From NCBI RefSeq assembly GCF_009711135.1, contig NZ_WMIC01000007.1:62001-126000 (forward strand): a stretch of DNA of 64,000 nucleotides, in the 5' to 3' direction. Below, piece by piece: positions 1 through 7,657 of this stretch (the stretch's first letter is position 1; each line of letters begins with the position of its first letter). The notes beneath the pieces were generated by a model, which was not told the origin of the DNA, did not search any database, and saw only the letters and a program-made list of their open reading frames with translations. Position numbers and translations under genes: made by a program. The DNA is from Flavobacterium sp. LC2016-01 (lineage in GTDB: Bacteria > Bacteroidota > Bacteroidia > Flavobacteriales > Flavobacteriaceae).

Positions 1-94
1 CGGTCTGGGCGTGGTCCGCAAGACATTTGGCGTCATACTTTTAGCGATTGCTGTTAAATTATTCGCCGCTAATGTTAAAGGTTTGTTCGTCTAA
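1..94 (+). CDS. MarC-family membrane protein, C-terminal fragment
   Basis: The gene enters from the left edge; only the last 30 codons are visible, reading GLGVVRKTFGVILLAI and ending NVKGLFV. This hydrophobic tail with an R-K-x-F-G-V-I-L-L-A-I-A-V-K core resembles the last transmembrane helix of MarC/YhgN-type inner-membrane proteins, a family of unclear transport function. The call is by recognition of a short tail only, so family assignment is probable rather than certain. Confidence 0.6.
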   Translation, partial: GLGVVRKTFGVILLAIAVKLFAANVKGLFV

Positions 95-194
95 CATTTA
101 TTTTTATACTTTTACCCCATAAAATTTCTAAAAACAAAACTTTAAGCTCTTTTTTAAGGTTTTACTTTGATTATTTTAAACAAAAAACAACCAG

Positions 195-395
195 ATGAAA
201 ATTTTTACTTCAATATTAGTGCTTTTAGCATTAGCTTTAATTGTTTTTAATATTACGCTATTGGACTTTAAAAACCCATTTCAAGGGGATAGTATGGTAG
301 CTTTTATTGGAATCGCCGCTTCTTTCTGCGCCGTATTGATTCTTTTGATTTTTAGAATTTCAAAAAGAATTGAAGAAAAAACAAACGGCAGATAA
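195..395 (+). CDS. Small two-helix membrane protein
   Basis: A 66-residue protein with two predicted membrane helices (about residues 4-23 and 33-53) and a short charged tail (RISKRIEEKTNGR). I do not recognise a family. Its stop is 2 bases before the ATG of the FAD protein that follows, so the two are almost certainly co-transcribed. It could be a membrane partner or anchor for that flavoprotein, which is inference from position only. Confidence 0.7.
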   Translation: MKIFTSILVLLALALIVFNITLLDFKNPFQGDSMVAFIGIAASFCAVLILLIFRISKRIEEKTNGR

Positions 396-397
396 TA

Positions 398-1003
398 ATG
401 TTTGACGTTCTAATTATTGGCGGAGGCGTATCAGGAATATCTTGTGCACTTGTATTAGGCTCTGCTAAAAATAAAGCTTTTGCTGCCGATAAAAAAATCG
501 GAATTTTTACACATCAAAAAAATTCTTCTCTTCAGGAAGCAATTTTCTACAATGCTTATGGCATAACGTCAGGGAAATTAGGTTCTGAATTACTTACAGA
601 AAGCACACAGGATTTAGCTGCAAATTATCCGCATATTACTCAAATTCCAAATGAAAAGGTAATTAAAGTTGAAGGACAATTTCCTGAATTTACTGTAATA
701 ACAAATAAAAACTCCTATAAAACAAAAACCATTGTTGTCGGAATTGGTTCTGCCAATACATTTGACATTGAAGGCTTGATGCAGTTTGTTGAACCGCATA
801 AAAAAGCACTTCCAGAAAAACAGCGAATTCAGTTAAAAAATGACGATCACAAAGTTGCTGAGGGCATTTATGCAATTGGAACTTTAGCTGGCTGGAGAAG
901 CCAATTAGCTATTGCCGCAGGAAGCGGTGCCGCTGTTGCCACAGATATTCTTACTTTATGGAATAATGGCGTGCAGACTCATGTGCACGATAGCATTCGA
1001 TAA
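398..1003 (+). CDS. Short FAD-dependent oxidoreductase, thioredoxin-reductase-like
   Basis: A 201-residue protein opening with an FAD/NAD-binding motif (FDVLIIGGGVSG, the GxGxxG loop at residues 8-13) and closing with the second FAD-binding signature (EGIYAIGTLAGW followed by QLAIAAGSGAAVA). Both ends match thioredoxin-reductase-like flavoproteins, but the usual length is about 300 residues. The central NADPH-binding domain with its CxxC redox pair is missing, and no CxxC is present. It may therefore bind FAD but take electrons by another route. It follows the small membrane protein with a 2-base gap. The substrate is unknown. Confidence 0.8.
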   Translation: MFDVLIIGGGVSGISCALVLGSAKNKAFAADKKIGIFTHQKNSSLQEAIFYNAYGITSGKLGSELLTESTQDLAANYPHITQIPNEKVIKVEGQFPEFTVITNKNSYKTKTIVVGIGSANTFDIEGLMQFVEPHKKALPEKQRIQLKNDDHKVAEGIYAIGTLAGWRSQLAIAAGSGAAVATDILTLWNNGVQTHVHDSIR

Positions 1004-1009
1004 AATTTT

Positions 1010-1087
1010 AAACCATATAAGTTATATAAGTCAATATAAATGCTTTGCGCATAGATATTAAATGAACTTATATAACTTATATGGTTT
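1010..1087. repeat. Perfect 22-bp inverted repeat with AACCATATAAG / CTTATATGGTT ends
   Basis: The two arms (1010-1031 and 1066-1087) are exact reverse complements separated by 34 bases. It lies between convergent genes and could act as a bidirectional terminator, although there is no long T tract. The outer 12 bases of each arm recur in a second palindrome at 22303-22354, showing a dispersed family. Confidence 0.85.
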
Positions 1088-1096
1088 AAATAATTT

Positions 1097-1411
1097 TTAT
1101 TTCACAGAAATTATCTGCGTAACCTTAATATGATTTTCATCCTCAGATTTCCAGAATTCTCCTTTTACTGAAACTTCATCACCAATTTTTACTTGTTTGT
1201 AGTTTTGTGGTCCCCCTACATTTACAATACTGATTGTGGCAAAATAAACCTCTTTTTGAGCTGTGTTGATTTTTGCTGTGTAGCCGTCTTTACCTCCTTC
1301 AATTGATTCGACTTTTCCTGAAACTGTTCTGGAAGTATCTTTCGCACCTGCGCAAGAGATTATAAAAGTCATTACCATCAGAAGAAAACCTATTCTTTTT
1401 AAATTTTTCAT
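1097..1411 (-). CDS. Small lipoprotein, probably OB-like fold
   Basis: A 104-residue protein with a lipoprotein signal (MKNLKRIGFLLMVMTFIISC, lipid-anchored Cys at 20). The remaining ~80 residues alternate short beta-type stretches (TVSGKVESIEGGKDGYTAKI, QVKIGDEVSVKGEFWK), like small OB-fold domains that carry a 'G-D-x-V-x-V-x-G' turn. No catalytic residues are evident. It is likely a periplasmic or outer-membrane lipoprotein of unknown role. It stands alone, convergent with the flavoprotein gene across the 1010-1087 palindrome. Confidence 0.75.
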   Translation of the reverse strand: MKNLKRIGFLLMVMTFIISCAGAKDTSRTVSGKVESIEGGKDGYTAKINTAQKEVYFATISIVNVGGPQNYKQVKIGDEVSVKGEFWKSEDENHIKVTQIISVK

Positions 1412-1424
1412 GTTTTAAATGTGT

Positions 1425-1467
1425 TTAACCGCAAAGTACGCCAAGAATTACGCAAGGATCGCTAAGT
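1425..1467. repeat. Intergenic 'AACCGCAAAGTACGC..ACGCAAGG..CGCTAAG' repeat
   Basis: The segment is a string of related words (ACCGCAAAGTACGC, TTACGCAAGGATCGC). A close copy occurs at 41661-41703 (ACCGCAAAGTGCGC, TTTACGCAAAGGACGC) and a partial one near 48821. It lies in the 5' side of the lipoprotein gene at 1097-1411. Confidence 0.75.
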
Positions 1468-1503
1468 CTAATTTTATGTTATTATTAAGTTTCTTCTCAA
1501 AAT

Positions 1504-1869
1504 TTATGCCAATGGAATACAGCTTCCGGCGATAACTTTTAAATTTTCATCAAACTGTTTCCAAACTCTGATGTATTTAAAAACGCCATTTATTGCAGCA
1601 TTATCATAAGTCGCTTTTAATGAAACTACTACAGTTACGACAGCCACATCATCAATTATATTAATAATTTGATCTGAAGCTTCTAATGACACTACTTTCA
1701 TTTTCCCCGAACGATAGGATTCTAAATCAAAGTCTTTTGTGATTGTGTTTCCGTCAGGCAAATTGAAAAGCAAATCGTCGTGAAGGAGCTTCTCTAAAGT
1801 TGAAACATCAGCATATTTAATTGCAGTCAAAAGTTCGATTTCAGCATTTACAATGGCTTCTGTGTTCAT
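1504..1869 (-). CDS. NTF2-like (DUF4440-type) protein
   Basis: A 121-residue cytoplasmic protein without a signal peptide. The pattern of an N-terminal helix (IVNAEIELLTAIKYAD), 'LEKLLHDDLLFNLPDGN', and C-terminal strands with 'YIRVWKQFDENLKVIAGSC' matches the DUF4440/SnoaL-like NTF2 fold. Members are small ligand-binding or enzyme-like proteins and this one cannot be assigned a substrate. It lies 12 bases downstream of the S41 protease on the same strand, so it may be the last gene of that operon. Confidence 0.8.
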   Translation of the reverse strand: MNTEAIVNAEIELLTAIKYADVSTLEKLLHDDLLFNLPDGNTITKDFDLESYRSGKMKVVSLEASDQIINIIDDVAVVTVVVSLKATYDNAAINGVFKYIRVWKQFDENLKVIAGSCIPLA

Positions 1870-1881
1870 ATTTTAAAAGTT

Positions 1882-3465
1882 TCAGGATTGTTTTTTCGGA
1901 GTTAAAACCGATTTGATCATGGCGTCTTCTTTCAAAATCACATTGTAGTAATACAATTCGCCAAATAATTGTCTAGCAAATTCAGCTGTGATATAACGGT
2001 TAACCAAAGCTTTTGTTTTATCTAACTTTAAATCCAGACCAGTCATTGCAATGTAGTTTTTAAACTTCTTGAAATAAACATCTGAATTTTTCATTTCCTC
2101 TAAAAATTCATTGAAATGAAGTCCAACAAACGCTTTTCTATTTTTATCCAATTCTTCAAAAACAAAATGTCCAACAATTCCGGTTTGCAATAAATAAGCA
2201 ACATTTTCATTTCCGTGCTCTGCTTCCATCGGAACAAAAACATCGGGAACAATGCCGCCACCGCCGTAAACAATTTTGCCTTTTGGAGTTTTAAATTTCA
2301 ATGAATCGGCCACTTTTATGCTGTCTTTCGCATAAAGTTCTCCAGATTTTATTCTGGATTCTGATTCTTTAAAATATTCTTCATTTCCTTTTTTATAAGG
2401 TTTCTGAATCGATCTTCCTGTAGGTGTGTAATAACGCGCCACAGTCAATCTCACTGCAGATCCGTCATTAAAATCCATTTCGCGCTGTACTAATCCTTTC
2501 CCGAAGGAACGGCGCCCAACGATAGTACCTCGATCATTATCCTGAATGGCTCCAGCCAAGATTTCACTGGCAGAAGCACTGTTTTCATTAATCAGAACAT
2601 AAACTTTTCCGGTTTCAAAACTTCCGGCTTTTGTTGCGTATGTTTTTTCGGTTGTGCCGTTTTTATTTTTGGTAAAAACGATCAACTGTTTGTCTTTCAA
2701 AAATTCATCGGCAATAGCTACAGCTTCTTCCATGTAACCGCCACCGTTGTCACGAAGATCAATAACCAGTGACTGAATACCGCTTTGTTTCAATCGAGTC
2801 AAACCAGTTTTAAACTCATTATATGTAGTTTCGGCAAAACGGTTGATTTTGATATAACCTGTATTATTTCCAAGCATCAAAGAAGCATCAACACTTTTAA
2901 TGGGAATAATATCTCTTTTGATTTTAAATTTCAGTTTCTTTTGTTCCGATTTTCTAAAAACCGTCAATTCGATTTCAGAACCTTGAAGCCCTTTTAATTT
3001 CGAAAATAAACTATCAGAAGGAAGTTTTCGTCCGTATAATTTTGTTTTTCCTGCAAATAAAATTCGGTCGCCAGATTTTAGTCCCGCTTTCGCAGAAGGT
3101 CCGTTTTCAATAGGTTTTATGATTGCAACAGAATCTTTATACATATAAAAATTAATCCCGATTCCAACAAAATCACCTTTCATGCTTTCGGCAACTTCGG
3201 CTTGTTCACTTGGCGGAATATAAACGGAATGCGGATCTAATTTTGATAAGATATTATCAACTGTCAGATTAACAATTGAATCGGTATTGATACTGTCGAC
3301 ATATTCATTATTAATAAAATCGATCAGTTTATTTAATTTGGTTTTCGAGTAATTTTTAGCCAAAAGCTGATCATCTGCGGGAGCATTCATCAGGCTTCCG
3401 AGTACGGTTCCCAGAGCAAAAGTAGCTCCGATAACAATTGGCAAATATTTTGGATTAAATTTCAT
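1882..3465 (-). CDS. S41 family C-terminal processing (tail-specific) protease
   Basis: A 527-residue protease exported by an N-terminal membrane segment (about residues 8-26). A PDZ domain spans roughly 95-175 (FVGIGINFYM, GPSAKAGLKSGDRI). The S41 catalytic core follows, with IDLRDNGGGYMEEA and the Ser-Lys dyad S298 (NENSASASE) and K323 (RRSFGKGLVQ), all present. The ~120-residue C-terminal extension is common in Bacteroidota members. It probably trims or degrades periplasmic proteins by their C-termini. Its ATG overlaps the stop of the deaminase gene by one base, so translation is likely coupled. Confidence 0.95.
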   Translation of the reverse strand: MKFNPKYLPIVIGATFALGTVLGSLMNAPADDQLLAKNYSKTKLNKLIDFINNEYVDSINTDSIVNLTVDNILSKLDPHSVYIPPSEQAEVAESMKGDFVGIGINFYMYKDSVAIIKPIENGPSAKAGLKSGDRILFAGKTKLYGRKLPSDSLFSKLKGLQGSEIELTVFRKSEQKKLKFKIKRDIIPIKSVDASLMLGNNTGYIKINRFAETTYNEFKTGLTRLKQSGIQSLVIDLRDNGGGYMEEAVAIADEFLKDKQLIVFTKNKNGTTEKTYATKAGSFETGKVYVLINENSASASEILAGAIQDNDRGTIVGRRSFGKGLVQREMDFNDGSAVRLTVARYYTPTGRSIQKPYKKGNEEYFKESESRIKSGELYAKDSIKVADSLKFKTPKGKIVYGGGGIVPDVFVPMEAEHGNENVAYLLQTGIVGHFVFEELDKNRKAFVGLHFNEFLEEMKNSDVYFKKFKNYIAMTGLDLKLDKTKALVNRYITAEFARQLFGELYYYNVILKEDAMIKSVLTPKKQS

Positions 3466-3896
3466 TACTCTTCTAAAACAGGAATATGTTCGACTTCGAT
3501 ACCCGCTTTTAACAAAAATTGAAGTCCGGAATCATCTCTATATCCATTATGATAAACCACTCTTTTAATTCCTGACTGATGTATCAATTTACTGCATTCT
3601 TTACATGGTGAAAGTGTGATATACAAAGTCGCACCTTCACAGGACTGCGTTGACCGTGCTACTTTTAAAATTGCATTTGCTTCGGCATGAAGGACATCCC
3701 ATCGGGTCAGTCCGTCTTCATCTTCGCAGCAATTTTCAAATCCAGATGGCGTTCCATTGTAACCATCAGAAATGATCATTCGGTCTTTTACGATAATTGC
3801 GCCTACTTGTTTGCGTTTGCAATACGAAAGCAAACTCCATTCTTTTGCAATTCTCAAATAAGCTTTATCGTATTTGTTTAATTTTTTTATCTCCAT
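3465..3896 (-). CDS. dCMP deaminase family protein (ComEB-like)
   Basis: A 143-residue zinc deaminase. The metal and catalytic residues are visible: H70-A-E72 (HAEANAI) and P97-C-x-x-C101 (PCKECSKLI). The 'RKQVGAIIVKDRMIISDGYNGTPSGFENC' region, quoted here only by its ends RKQVGA and GYNGTPSG, is typical of the dCMP deaminase branch rather than cytidine deaminases. It should convert dCMP to dUMP to feed thymidylate synthesis. It sits between the HupE-like gene (5 bases upstream) and the protease gene (1-base overlap). Confidence 0.93.
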   Translation of the reverse strand: MEIKKLNKYDKAYLRIAKEWSLLSYCKRKQVGAIIVKDRMIISDGYNGTPSGFENCCEDEDGLTRWDVLHAEANAILKVARSTQSCEGATLYITLSPCKECSKLIHQSGIKRVVYHNGYRDDSGLQFLLKAGIEVEHIPVLEE

Positions 3897-3901
3897 TTAT
3901 T

Positions 3902-4495
3902 TTATCTGTTCCAAATTGGGCTTTCAATAATCATCGGAATCACAACTCCAACAATAAAAGCCGACATTACAAGTGCCCAGTCGCGTTTTGAAAAACGAAA
4001 TACGGTCTGCACTATATATGATAGTATCAAAACTACGAAAACCACAACTAACTGAGCTGCTTCGATTCCTAACGCAAATTCTCCTAAAGGTAGTAATTTT
4101 GACGTTGCCGAACCTCCTAAAATTGTTTTAAAATAATTTGAGAATCCAAGTCCGTGTATAATTCCAAAAAACAGGGTAACCATAAAAATTAAATTTACAC
4201 CTTCATTTTTAGTTGCTTTTCCTGCTGTAAAAAGATGATACAAGGCGGTTATCAATATCGTTATTGGAATTAAAAACTCTACAAGATTCACTTTTACTGC
4301 AATTATTCCAAAAACAGAAAGTATTAATGCTACTGTATGACCGATTGTAAAAACCGAAACCAAAAGCAAAATGCGTTTCCAATCTTTAAAAACATAAGGA
4401 ACCGTTAGTGCGATTAAAAAAAGAACGTGATCGTAGGCATTGATGTCTAAAACATGTTTTAGTCCTATCTGAAAATAAATCCAAAATTCTGACAT
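3902..4495 (-). CDS. HupE/UreJ-like membrane protein
   Basis: A 197-residue integral membrane protein with about six helices. Histidine-bearing signatures of the HupE/UreJ family are present: GLKHVLDINAYDHVLFLIAL near the start, FTIGHTVAL, and FGIIHGLGFSNYF. Family members are metal permeases, mostly nickel, linked to hydrogenase or urease. No hydrogenase, urease or nickel gene is near, so the metal is unassigned. It heads the operon with the deaminase and protease genes. Confidence 0.85.
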   Translation of the reverse strand: MSEFWIYFQIGLKHVLDINAYDHVLFLIALTVPYVFKDWKRILLLVSVFTIGHTVALILSVFGIIAVKVNLVEFLIPITILITALYHLFTAGKATKNEGVNLIFMVTLFFGIIHGLGFSNYFKTILGGSATSKLLPLGEFALGIEAAQLVVVFVVLILSYIVQTVFRFSKRDWALVMSAFIVGVVIPMIIESPIWNR

Positions 4496-4635
4496 AGGGG
4501 TTGTAATATTAAATGATTAGGGGATGTAAACTTACGATTTATTTTGAAAATTTCGTGAAGTCCCTCCGTAAAAACAACGCAGAAAAATAAGTTAAATTTT
4601 ATGAGAAATTTAAAATTATGAATTAAAATAACTTT

Positions 4636-4643
4636 TATCTTTG
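4636..4643 (+). promoter_or_regulatory. -7 element TATCTTTG for the terB-like gene
   Basis: Exact match to the Bacteroidota -7 consensus TAnnTTTG, 23 bases before the ATG. No TTG at the normal -33 distance is visible. Confidence 0.6.
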
Positions 4644-4666
4644 TTTAACAAAAACCTTAATTAATT

Positions 4667-5098
4667 ATGTCATTTTCAGAATTATTTGATAGCGAATTCA
4701 AACAAAGAAATAAAGGCCATTTCTCAGCTATTGTTCGCGTAGCTTTAGCAGATGGAATTGTATATCCTGAAGAAAAACAATTCTTAGATAAACTTGCTTC
4801 TCGCTTAGAAATTACAGAATCAGAGTACGAAGAAATCCTTAGCGATCCATTAAAATACCCAATTAATCCGCCTTATTCATACGTACAGCGTTTAGAGCGT
4901 TTATATGACTTAACAAGAATGGTGCATGTTGACCACCACCTTGAAGACAAACAAGAAGTATTGTTAAAAAAGATAAGTGTAGCTTTAGGATTCACTCCAA
5001 GCAACGTGGATTATATCATTGCAAAAGCATTGTCTTTAGTAGATCAGAAAGTTGACGGAGATACTTTTATTTACGAAATGCAGCACATGCATAAATAG
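4667..5098 (+). CDS. TerB-family protein
   Basis: A 143-residue all-helical protein. The core 'SAIVRVALADGIVYPEEKQFLDKLA' (seen at residues ~20-44) carries the acidic D-G-x-x-x-x-E-E metal-binding signature of TerB/DjlA-N domains, and a second helical repeat follows (DHHLEDKQEVLLKKISVALG). TerB proteins are found in tellurite-resistance and stress systems, but this is a stand-alone gene with no other ter genes nearby, so tellurite resistance should not be assumed. It is monocistronic, with its own -7 box and a downstream terminator. Confidence 0.85.
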   Translation: MSFSELFDSEFKQRNKGHFSAIVRVALADGIVYPEEKQFLDKLASRLEITESEYEEILSDPLKYPINPPYSYVQRLERLYDLTRMVHVDHHLEDKQEVLLKKISVALGFTPSNVDYIIAKALSLVDQKVDGDTFIYEMQHMHK

Positions 5099-5133
5099 TA
5101 TTCAGTAATCAGTTTTTAGTATTCAGTTTTATA
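5099..5133. repeat. 'TATTCAGTAATCAGTTTTTAG' type repeat, left member
   Basis: Words of the form TATTCAGT / TTTTTAGTATTCAG follow the terB-like stop. Their reverse complement (GAATACTAAAAACTGAACAC..TGAATAC) occurs at 5817-5846 after the fbp stop. The pair flanks the lipoprotein gene 5220-5630 in inverted orientation. Confidence 0.7.
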
Positions 5134-5166
5134 CTGAAAATTTGACTGTGAATGAAATTATAAAAC

Positions 5167-5196
5167 AAACCCGATAATTTGATTATCGGGTTTTTG
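5167..5196. terminator. Rho-independent terminator between convergent genes
   Basis: A 9-bp stem (CCCGATAAT/ATTATCGGG) followed on the plus strand by TTTTTG and preceded by an A-rich stretch, so it can serve both the terB-like gene and the convergent lipoprotein gene. Confidence 0.9.
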
Positions 5197-5219
5197 TTTT
5201 GATCCTATATTCTAAACGA

Positions 5220-5630
5220 TTATTTTGACTGAGTAATATTTATGTTATCAAAATAATCCCCATCTTCAAGTGCAATAGAAAGAACTCTTTCAGCATTGGT
5301 CGTATTTTTATTCATTGTTATTATAATGGTTTTACCATTCTTTCTTTCTAATTGAAATTCTGAATTCGTAACAACAAAGTTTTTAGCAAACGTATCAACT
5401 TTACCTAAATCAATCATTACCTTATTTAATGCAATTCCGTTCAGCCACCAACTCTCACCTTGTGTTGTAATGGTTATCGAATTACTTTCAGAAGTAACAG
5501 TGGCGGTTTTTTGAGAAAGTTTAATATTGTCTTCCCATTTTCCTATAATTATATCATCGTTTTTATCATTATTACAGGAAATGGTTAAGAATGACAAAAT
5601 GGCTAAAAGAGTAATAGTTATGTTTTTCAT
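5220..5630 (-). CDS. Hypothetical surface-type lipoprotein
   Basis: A 136-residue lipoprotein: signal MKNITITLLAILSFLTISC with Cys at 19, followed by NNDKNDD. The acidic residues right after the Cys resemble the export signal that sends Bacteroidota lipoproteins to the cell surface (established for Capnocytophaga and Flavobacterium). The mature part is beta-rich (SNSITITTQGESWWLNGIAL, KTIIITMNKN) and begins IIGKWED, like many small lipocalin-type proteins. I do not recognise a specific family. It is a single gene between inverted repeat words. Confidence 0.75.
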   Translation of the reverse strand: MKNITITLLAILSFLTISCNNDKNDDIIIGKWEDNIKLSQKTATVTSESNSITITTQGESWWLNGIALNKVMIDLGKVDTFAKNFVVTNSEFQLERKNGKTIIITMNKNTTNAERVLSIALEDGDYFDNINITQSK

Positions 5631-5771
5631 ATGGTATATTTTAAAGTTTAACTAATTAAATTAATAAATATTTTCATACAAATATAAATAAGTGTTTTCA
5701 AAAAAAAGATCCTTTTTTATTAAACTTATTGGATTTGATTTTAAACTCATATTCAACCATGAAAACTTAAA

Positions 5772-5807
5772 CAAAAAAACCTAACAGGATATAAAAACCT
5801 GTTAGGT
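5772..5807 (-). terminator. Terminator of the fbp transcript
   Basis: A 10-bp stem ACCTAACAGG/CCTGTTAGGT, with a run of seven A on the plus strand that becomes the U tract for a minus-strand transcript. It lies 40 bases past the fbp stop. Confidence 0.9.
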
Positions 5808-5847
5808 TGACTATGATTGAATACTAAAAACTGAACACTGAATACTT

Positions 5848-6852
5848 TTATTCAGCTGCCATAAATTCTTCAGCTTTTATCACCATATTTTTGCTTCCGC
5901 AGAAAAACGGAACTCTTTCATGTAATTCTGTCGGTTGGATTTCCATAATTCTTCCAAAACCGTCTGTTGCTTTTCCTCCGGCTTGTTCTGCAATAAAAGC
6001 CATAGGATTACATTCATATAATAAACGTAATTTTCCTTTTGGTGCTTTTGAGCTTGTTGGATATAAATAAATGCCGCCTTTTATCATATTTCGATGAAAA
6101 TCAGCTACAAGACTTCCTATATATCTTGAAGTATAAGGTCTGTCCTCTTCTTCACGCTGACAATATTTAATGTAATTTTTTACTCCTTGCGGAAAATGAA
6201 CATAATTTCCTTCGTTTACCGAATAGATATTTCCGTTTTCTGGAAACTTCATATTTGGGTGTGAAAGATAAAATGTACCAATTGCCGGATTCAGTGTAAA
6301 ACCATTTACTCCATGTCCGGTGGTATAAACCAGCATTGTCGAAGTTCCATAAATCACATAACCTGCTGCCACTTGATTGATTCCCGGCTGTAAAAAATCC
6401 TCGCTTGTTACCGGGGTTCCTATCGGTGTAATTCTTCTGAAAACAGAAAAAATAGTTCCCACAGAAACGTTTACATCAATGTTTGAAGATCCGTCAAGCG
6501 GATCCATTAAGATCACGTACTTATTATTATGACTGTTGTCGCTCCCCTGAACAGTTATAAAATCGTCGTTTTCTTCAGAAGCAATACCACAGACAATCTC
6601 ACGGTTTATTAACGTCTGGATAAATACTTCGTTGGCATAGACATCTAATTTTTGCTGGTCTTCTCCCTGGATATTCTGTTCACCTGCGGCGCCAATAATA
6701 TCCACTAATCCTGCTTGGTTAACTTTATAGTTTACGACTTTTGCCGCCAAACGTATAGAGTTGATAATCCGGGAAAGCTCTCCCGACGAATACTGAAATG
6801 CTTTTTGGTTCTCAATAATAAACTCTCCCAGTGTTTTATTGCGTTCTTCCAT
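5848..6852 (-). CDS. fbp: Fructose-1,6-bisphosphatase, class I
   Basis: A 334-residue enzyme that hydrolyses fructose 1,6-bisphosphate to fructose 6-phosphate in gluconeogenesis. The metal-binding signature is intact: E93-E94 (SEENDD) and D117-P-L-D120-G-S-S-N. Sugar-phosphate binding residues occur further on ([27 protein letters not shown]). Length is normal for class I. It is monocistronic, divergent from the GNAT gene and closed by its own terminator. Confidence 0.97.
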   Translation of the reverse strand: MEERNKTLGEFIIENQKAFQYSSGELSRIINSIRLAAKVVNYKVNQAGLVDIIGAAGEQNIQGEDQQKLDVYANEVFIQTLINREIVCGIASEENDDFITVQGSDNSHNNKYVILMDPLDGSSNIDVNVSVGTIFSVFRRITPIGTPVTSEDFLQPGINQVAAGYVIYGTSTMLVYTTGHGVNGFTLNPAIGTFYLSHPNMKFPENGNIYSVNEGNYVHFPQGVKNYIKYCQREEEDRPYTSRYIGSLVADFHRNMIKGGIYLYPTSSKAPKGKLRLLYECNPMAFIAEQAGGKATDGFGRIMEIQPTELHERVPFFCGSKNMVIKAEEFMAAE

Positions 6853-6924
6853 TGCTATATCGTTATAGTTTTAATTTAAAGTCACAAATATCGCTTATTT
6901 TGTGAGAATGATTTAAAAATTATT

Positions 6925-6952
6925 TTGTTAGTTTGCTACTATTGTATATTTG
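6925..6952 (+). promoter_or_regulatory. Promoter of the GNAT/aspartate kinase unit
   Basis: TTG at 6925-6927, a 17-base spacer, and TATATTTG at 6945-6952. This is a full match to the Flavobacterium -33/-7 consensus and predicts a leader of about 65 bases. Confidence 0.75.
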
Positions 6953-7023
6953 CTAATTAATAGCAAAAAGTACCTTATAAATAAATGCTTTTTTAGCTAA
7001 TAAACACTTAATAATACGAATAA

Positions 7024-7524
7024 ATGAATATTAGAAAAGGAAATCCCGAAGACATGAAATCGGTTTTAGGATTAATTCAGGAGCTGGCAATATTCGAAAA
7101 AGAACCTGAAGCTGTAGTAATTACAGAAGAAGATTTAGTTCGTGACGGATTTGGAGAAAAACCTCTTTTTCAGGTTTTTGTGGCAGAGATTGAAAGTGAT
7201 TCTGAAGAAAGTAAAAATGGAAAAGAAATAGTTGGAATTGCATTATACTATTACCGCTATTCGACCTGGAAAGGAAAAACAATACACCTTGAAGATTTGA
7301 TTGTAAAAGAAAAAATGCGCGGTACCGGTTTAGGATCGGCGCTTTATGCTGAAATCATGAAACAAGGAAAAAAAGATAACGTTCGAAGAGTGGAATGGAA
7401 TGTTTTAGCATGGAATACACCAGCCGTTAATTTTTACAAGAATTCTGGAGCAAGAATTCTGGAAGACTGGCAAGTTGTTCAAATGGATGAAGCAGGAGTT
7501 AATTCGTTCTTAGAAAAATTATAA
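7024..7524 (+). CDS. GNAT-family N-acetyltransferase
   Basis: A 166-residue acetyltransferase with the acetyl-CoA loop R99-G-T-G-L-G104, preceded by the characteristic 'IHLEDLIVKEKMRG' strand-turn and followed by 'VEWNVLAWNTPAVNFYKNSGA' (motif B), shown here by its core NTPAVNFYKNSGA. This matches the diamine/spermidine-type GNAT subgroup, but the acceptor is not determined by sequence reading. It may be transcribed together with aspartate kinase, the two being separated by a repeat-filled 130-base gap. Confidence 0.88.
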   Translation: MNIRKGNPEDMKSVLGLIQELAIFEKEPEAVVITEEDLVRDGFGEKPLFQVFVAEIESDSEESKNGKEIVGIALYYYRYSTWKGKTIHLEDLIVKEKMRGTGLGSALYAEIMKQGKKDNVRRVEWNVLAWNTPAVNFYKNSGARILEDWQVVQMDEAGVNSFLEKL

Positions 7525-7530
7525 AATTTA

Positions 7531-7597
7531 TTTTGCCACGAATTTCACGAATTAGCACGAATTAATTTGTGGAAATTCGTGGAATTAGTGGCAAAAA
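7531..7597. repeat. Intergenic 'TTTTGCCACGAATTTCACGAATT' palindrome
   Basis: The arms begin TTTTGCCACGAATTTCACG and end TTCGTGGAATTAGTGGCAAA; they pair imperfectly and each arm contains tandem CACGAATT words. The same words form a palindrome at 41706-41763. It starts 6 bases after the GNAT stop. Confidence 0.85.
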
Positions 7598-7610
7598 AAC
7601 AAAATACTAG

Positions 7611-7657
7611 GTTTCAATTTGAATCTGAAATCTGAAATTAAAAATCTAAAATTAAAA
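7611..7657. repeat. 'AATCTGAAATCTGAAAT' tandem words in the leader of aspartate kinase
   Basis: Tandem ATCTGAAAT and ATCTAAAAT words stop right at the aspartate kinase ATG. Very similar words lie directly before uppP (50231-50264) and before frr (53805-53828). An upstream in-frame ATG-less extension through this repeat (from 7619) is therefore repeat-derived rather than coding. Confidence 0.75.

Noticed and set aside
7619..7657. 13-codon N-terminal extension of aspartate kinase
   Set aside because: These codons are made of the AATCTGAAAT repeat; the conserved protein begins at 7658.
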